From positions 1 through 64,000 of the forward strand of contig QXWX01000004.1 in the NCBI GenBank assembly GCA_009911175.1: DNA of 64,000 nucleotides, read 5' to 3'. This document shows positions 59,785 to 64,000 of the stretch, piece after piece (position 1 is the stretch's first letter; each line of letters opens with the position of its first letter). Position numbers and translations under genes: made by a program. The notes beneath the pieces are model-generated. The model searched no databases. It saw nothing but the letters and a program-made list of their open reading frames with translations, and had not been told where the DNA came from. This stretch comes from Lachnospiraceae bacterium. Its GTDB lineage: Bacteria > Bacillota_A > Clostridia > Lachnospirales > Lachnospiraceae.

Positions 59785-60675
59785 TCACTCCTGCTCATTC
59801 AATCTGGCCAAATAGGATCTGATCACTGCTATCTTTTCTGTCAGCTTCCTTGCAGAAATCAATTCATCTATTGCCTGCTCCCTTGTATAGGAACGAATCT
59901 CCTGTATATGGTTTTCCCAATATGAGATTTCCATTTTTCCACGGCATACGATGAATGTTTTATACCTGTCCAGTTCATTCTGATAATCTTTTTCTTTGAT
60001 TCCAATCTTTTTTGCAATAAAGCTGTCCATTCTCGGCAAAAAACAGATCTGTGCATTAGCAAAAGATAAATTTTTATCTCTTGCCATCATCTGAGATGCA
60101 TTCCATAACGACTCCAGCGTAAAAGTTGCTGTCTCTTTTATCCCGTGTTCAAGCAGCAATGAGATATGTTCCCAGGATAAAAGGCATACATTATGGGTCA
60201 ATGCTTTGGAATAAATCTGGCTTCGCGTCTGAGGATACTGAAAATAGGGTGCCACTAACACCGCATATTCATTTTCAGAGCCCCTCCAATCACTCAAATT
60301 ACTAACCTTGAAGTCCTTCTGATTCCTCGCTGTACGGCTTAGTCTGAAGCACTTTGCATCAGCGACTAGGCTATAATTGTATCCATTCGTACTTTCCGCC
60401 AGGATATCTGCGCTATCAGCCCGTTCATCCAGCGCTTTTGCATCCAGTCCCAATTCCCTGAAACTCCTGGCCAAAACAATATCTGATGCTTTCGAATATA
60501 GTTTTTCTTCTGAGGAATCATGCGCAATATTCTCCGGAATGATCCCGATATTCTTCACGATCTCTTTAAATCCGCAGACATCCATACAATCTATATAGGA
60601 CCTTACTTTTTCTGTTGCCTCTTTAAATTCCCCCTGAGTCACAGTGTGGACCAGATTTACCAATTCCTGAAACAT
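59785..60675 (-). CDS. HindIII-family type II restriction endonuclease
   Basis: 296 aa from ATG 60675 (GAGAGGTGATACG upstream). LVADAKCFRLSRTARNQKDF is nearly the same as in R.HindIII and holds the catalytic Asp-x-Lys; VLVAPYFQYPQTRSQIYSKA and LLSWEHISLLLEHG also match. Predicted to cut AAGCTT. It overlaps the methyltransferase start region. AT-richer than the glycolytic genes on either side. Confidence 0.9.
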   Translation of the reverse strand: MFQELVNLVHTVTQGEFKEATEKVRSYIDCMDVCGFKEIVKNIGIIPENIAHDSSEEKLYSKASDIVLARSFRELGLDAKALDERADSADILAESTNGYNYSLVADAKCFRLSRTARNQKDFKVSNLSDWRGSENEYAVLVAPYFQYPQTRSQIYSKALTHNVCLLSWEHISLLLEHGIKETATFTLESLWNASQMMARDKNLSFANAQICFLPRMDSFIAKKIGIKEKDYQNELDRYKTFIVCRGKMEISYWENHIQEIRSYTREQAIDELISARKLTEKIAVIRSYLARLNEQE

Positions 60676-60827
60676 CGTATCACCTCTCATCAGAAAAATG
60701 TCTTCATTTACTCTGTTGATTTAGTATATCACAAAAAGAACATACGTTCAACTCTAATTTTATTTTTATGAAGCAGCATATTTACAATTACTGTGAGCAC
60801 CTGCATTTTAACAGCAACTATTAGAAA

Positions 60828-60870
60828 CCCCCCGTTTCTATTCATGCCATGAACGACGAAACAGGGGGAA
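60828..60870. terminator. Stem-loop after tpiA
   Basis: CCCCCCGTTTC pairs with GAAACAGGGGG (one mismatch), inner TTCAT/ATGAA. A weak terminator-like structure between the R-M genes and tpiA. Confidence 0.45.
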
Positions 60871-60921
60871 ATTCATTTTTCTCTCATTAATTATATTTTA
60901 CACCGTGAACTTTCTGTCTGT

Positions 60922-61671
60922 TTACTTGTAATTCACGATCTTTCCGAAGTCAGCCTTCAGAGACGCGCCGCCCACCAGGCCGCCGTCGATATCTGCCTGT
61001 GCAAACAGATCCGCTGCCGTTGCAGCATTGACAGACCCGCCGTACTGGATGCGGATTGCTTCTGCTGTCGCGTCATCATATACTTCCGCGATGCATGTGC
61101 GGATTCCTGCGCAGACTTCCTGTGCCTGCTCTGTAGTCGCGGTCTTGCCGGTTCCAATCGCCCAGATCGGCTCATAAGCGATCACTGCGTTCTTTGCCTG
61201 ATCTGCGGTCACGTTCTGGAATCCAACCTTGACCTGCTGGCGGATGAAGTCCATGGTCACGCCCTGCTCTCTCTGCTCTAGGCTCTCGCCGCAGCACATG
61301 ATCGGCGTAATGCCGTGCTCAAACGCCTTAAGTACCTTCTTGTTCACGTCTTCGTTGGTCTCGCCGAAGTACTCTCTTCTCTCGGAATGTCCGAGTACCA
61401 CATACTTCACGCCTGCGTCTACCAGCATGTTCGGGGAGATCTCGCCGGTGTATGCCCCGCTCTCCTCAAAGTACATATTCTCCGCGCCCACCTGGATGTT
61501 GGTGCCCTTTGCAGCTTCCACAACCGGAACGATGTCGATCGCCGGTACACAGAATACAACGTCCACTTCTTCATTTGCAACCAGCGGTTTCAGTTCCTCC
61601 ACCAGAGCAACAGCCTCGCTCGGTGTCTTGTTCATTTTCCAGTTGCCTGCGATAATTTTCTTTCTTGCCAT
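60922..61671 (-). CDS. tpiA: Triosephosphate isomerase
   Basis: 249 aa. [16 protein letters not shown], catalytic His in [12 protein letters not shown], catalytic Glu in [15 protein letters not shown], phosphate loop [18 protein letters not shown] upstream. Confidence 0.97.
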   Translation of the reverse strand: MARKKIIAGNWKMNKTPSEAVALVEELKPLVANEEVDVVFCVPAIDIVPVVEAAKGTNIQVGAENMYFEESGAYTGEISPNMLVDAGVKYVVLGHSERREYFGETNEDVNKKVLKAFEHGITPIMCCGESLEQREQGVTMDFIRQQVKVGFQNVTADQAKNAVIAYEPIWAIGTGKTATTEQAQEVCAGIRTCIAEVYDDATAEAIRIQYGGSVNAATAADLFAQADIDGGLVGGASLKADFGKIVNYK

Positions 61672-61721
61672 GATATGGTCTCCTTAATTTTTTAGTATAT
61701 TCTTTAGGCTTCTCTAAGTAT

Positions 61722-62915
61722 TTACTTATCATTAGCTGCCGCAACGCCCGGTAATTCTTTTCCTTCCAGGAATTCCAGTGACGCGCCGCCGCCGGTGGAG
61801 ATGTGGGTCATCTTGTCGCCGTAGCCGAGCTGGTTCACTGCTGCCGCGGAATCTCCGCCGCCGATGATGGTCACAGCGTCTGTATCCGCCAGTGCCTTTG
61901 CCACTGCTTCGGTTCCTGCCGCGAACTTGGGCATCTCAAATGCGCCCATCGGTCCGTTCCATACAACGGTCTTTGCTTCCTTCACTGCGTCTGCATAGAT
62001 CTTCGCAGTCTCCGGTCCGATGTCAAGACCCTGCCAGCCGTCCGGAATCTCACCGTTTGCAACGATCTTTGTATTTGCGTCATTAGAGAAATCATCTGCG
62101 ATCACATTATCAACCGGGAGAAGGAGCTTCACGCCCTTATCCTCTGCCTTTTTGATCATGTCCAGCGCGTACTGGCAGTAATCTTCCTCCAACAGAGACT
62201 TGCCTACGCTTCCGCCCTGAGCCTTGCTGAATGTGTAGGACATTCCGCCGCCGATGATCAGAGTATCCACCTTCTCCAGGAGATTTTCAATCACGGAAAT
62301 CTTGCTGGAGACCTTAGCTCCGCCCAGGATCGCCACGAACGGGCGCTCCGGATTGTTCACTGCGTTGCCAAGGAAATCAATCTCTTTCTGCATCAGGTAG
62401 CCTACCGCAGCCGTATCCACGAACTGGGTCACACCTACGTTGGAGCAGTGCGCCCTGTGAGCGGTACCGAACGCGTCGTTTACAAATACATCGCAGAGGG
62501 AAGCCAGGTCTTTGCTGAATGCTTCACCGTTCTTGGTCTCTTCAATCCTGTAACGGGTATTCTCCAGAAGAATGATCTCACCATCCTGGAGTGCCTCTGC
62601 CGCTGCCTTTGCATTCGGTCCGACCACTTCCGGATCTGCCGCGAATTTAACTTCCTGGCCGAGCAACTCGGATAATCTGGCTGCAACAGGAGCCAGGGAT
62701 AATTCCGGCTTCGGCTCTCCCTTCGGCTTGCCCAGATGAGAGCAGAGAATGATCCTTCCGCCGTCCGCAACCAACTTCTTGATCGTTGGAAGCGCCGCGA
62801 CGAGACGGTTCTCGTCGGTAATCTTCCCATCAATCAACGGCACGTTGAAATCACATCTTACCAGGACTTTTTTACCCTTTACATTAATATCGTCTACTGA
62901 TTTTTTATTAAGCAT
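61722..62915 (-). CDS. pgk: Phosphoglycerate kinase
   Basis: 397 aa. [67 protein letters not shown], and [21 protein letters not shown] upstream. Confidence 0.97.
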   Translation of the reverse strand: MLNKKSVDDINVKGKKVLVRCDFNVPLIDGKITDENRLVAALPTIKKLVADGGRIILCSHLGKPKGEPKPELSLAPVAARLSELLGQEVKFAADPEVVGPNAKAAAEALQDGEIILLENTRYRIEETKNGEAFSKDLASLCDVFVNDAFGTAHRAHCSNVGVTQFVDTAAVGYLMQKEIDFLGNAVNNPERPFVAILGGAKVSSKISVIENLLEKVDTLIIGGGMSYTFSKAQGGSVGKSLLEEDYCQYALDMIKKAEDKGVKLLLPVDNVIADDFSNDANTKIVANGEIPDGWQGLDIGPETAKIYADAVKEAKTVVWNGPMGAFEMPKFAAGTEAVAKALADTDAVTIIGGGDSAAAVNQLGYGDKMTHISTGGGASLEFLEGKELPGVAAANDK

Positions 62916-62951
62916 GTCATTGCCTCCCTGTTTTCATTGTAAAAACATTGT

Positions 62952-62991
62952 AAAAAAAGGAATCCGGTCCCATTATAAGACCGGACCCCTT
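62952..62991 (-). terminator. Terminator/attenuator between gap and pgk
   Basis: Read leftward, GGTCCGGTC pairs with GACCGGATTCC and is followed by T7. It probably lowers pgk-tpiA transcription relative to gap. Confidence 0.8.
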
Positions 62992-63047
62992 CGTGAGTCT
63001 ATTTCAGAATCAAATCTGACAAATTCAGTTTTCTCTGAAAGCCTGTC

Positions 63048-64000
63048 CTACAGTAATGTTCCAAAATGCTTGATTGTTCTTACCATCTGGCTTGTGTAAG
63101 AATTCTCATTGTCATACCATGAAACAACCTGTACTTCTGTTGTACCGTTGTCAAGCGGCATAGCCATTGTCTGAGTAGAATCAAACAGAGAACCAAATCT
63201 CATACCAACGATATCGCTGGATACGATCTCGTCTACATTGTAACCGAAGGACTCGTTAGAAGCAGCCTTCATAGCGTCGTTGATCTGATCAACGGTTACG
63301 GTGCCTTCTACTACTGCTGTCAGGATTGTTGTGGATCCGGTCGGAGTCGGGATACGCTGAGCAGCTCCGATCAGTTTTCCGTTCAGTTCCGGAATAACCA
63401 GTCCGATTGCCTTTGCAGCGCCTGTGCTGTTCGGAACGATATTCACTGCTGCCGCGCGGGATCTTCTCAGGTCGCCTTTTCTCTGCGGTCCGTCAAGTGT
63501 CATCTGGTCGCCTGTGTAAGCGTGGATGGTGCACATGATACCGGACTTGATCGGCGCAAGGTCATTCAGAGCCTTTGCCATCGGCGCAAGGCAGTTTGTT
63601 GTACAGGATGCCGCAGAGATGATCTGGTCATCCTTTGTCAGCTTGTCATGGTTCACGTTGTAAACGATAGTCGGAAGGTCATTTCCAGCCGGAGCTGAGA
63701 TGATCACATACTTCGCACCTGCATCAATGTGAGCCTGTGCTTTTGCCTTGGATGTATAGAAGCCTGTACACTCCAGAACAACGTCTACGCCGATCTCTCC
63801 CCAGGGAAGCTCTGCCGCGCTTGCCTTCGCATAGATCTTAATCTCTTTGCCGTCAACTGTGATAGAATCTTCACCTGCAGTCACCTTATCTGCCAGTTCA
63901 TACTTACCCTGTGTTGAATCATACTTCAACAGGTGAGCCAGCATCTTCGGGGATGTCAGATCGTTGATCGCTACGATCTCAAAACCTTCTGCTCCGAACA
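63048..64000 (-). CDS. gap: Glyceraldehyde-3-phosphate dehydrogenase (partial)
   Basis: The frame is open at the window edge ([20 protein letters not shown]...), lacking only the first residues. Catalytic Cys in [49 protein letters not shown], and [14 protein letters not shown] near the end. First gene of the glycolytic cluster. Confidence 0.97.
   Translation of the reverse strand, partial: FGAEGFEIVAINDLTSPKMLAHLLKYDSTQGKYELADKVTAGEDSITVDGKEIKIYAKASAAELPWGEIGVDVVLECTGFYTSKAKAQAHIDAGAKYVIISAPAGNDLPTIVYNVNHDKLTKDDQIISAASCTTNCLAPMAKALNDLAPIKSGIMCTIHAYTGDQMTLDGPQRKGDLRRSRAAAVNIVPNSTGAAKAIGLVIPELNGKLIGAAQRIPTPTGSTTILTAVVEGTVTVDQINDAMKAASNESFGYNVDEIVSSDIVGMRFGSLFDSTQTMAMPLDNGTTEVQVVSWYDNENSYTSQMVRTIKHFGTLL

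Overview
The window looks like a Gram-positive, spore-forming member of the Clostridia, most likely Lachnospiraceae. Supporting signs are AGGAGG-type ribosome binding sites with frequent GTG/TTG starts, a Mn-catalase/CotJC spore-coat gene, RqcH, BioY with a BirA-like operator, a four-subunit pyruvate:ferredoxin oxidoreductase, PyrB/PyrI, and a gap-pgk-tpiA-gpmI glycolytic cluster. The genus cannot be fixed from the sequence alone.

1-14.6 kb is one end of an integrated mobile element. A large serine recombinase (13018-14568) sits next to the right junction, and the element interrupts a cotJC-type manganese catalase gene whose 3' part remains at 14605-15030. The left end lies outside the window. 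On the minus strand (1-3041) are element core genes: a HUH-type replication/relaxase-like protein, a degenerate RNase H-like protein and small hypotheticals. Two divergent control regions (3054-3129 and 7102-7212) have repeated operators and XRE or CI/S24 repressors.

Between them (3.8-6.5 kb) lies the most unusual part: five copies of a ~90-bp divergent promoter/leader. Each contains overlapping back-to-back promoters and a stem-loop whose stem changes by compensating substitutions between copies. Each copy drives a different tiny plus-strand gene and a different tiny minus-strand gene (zinc ribbons, possible winged helices, single-TM and coiled-coil proteins), most of them too small for routine annotation. 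From 8 to 12.9 kb is a cargo region: RelE-type toxin/antitoxin, an HslV/proteasome-beta-like Ntn hydrolase, HicAB, an Abi_2/AbiF-type HEPN protein with a promoter-driven structured RNA upstream, and a Uma2 nuclease. Repeated fragments of the S24 repressor 3' end and of the Uma2 5' end are interspersed, showing recent modular recombination.

15.2-30 kb is a large minus-strand catabolic operon under a LacI-type regulator: sugar ABC transporter, two ADP-ribosylglycohydrolase-family proteins, a PfkB kinase with an altered catalytic motif, nucleoside phosphorylase, SIS isomerase, YjbQ, nucleoside hydrolase and a double nucleoside deoxyribosyltransferase. It suggests import and stepwise breakdown of a ribosylated or nucleoside-like compound. 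30-40 kb carries adenine deaminase, Tag, a cytidylate kinase-like protein, a complete Liv branched-chain amino acid ABC transporter and bioY.

40-56.9 kb is housekeeping: rqcH, pheA, pyrBI, DAHP synthase, RNase P RNA, RNase HI, purine salvage genes and the por operon. 57-64 kb is the glycolytic cluster, interrupted between tpiA and gpmI by a HindIII-like restriction-modification pair. A 166-bp palindromic MITE-like element lies between gpmI and por.
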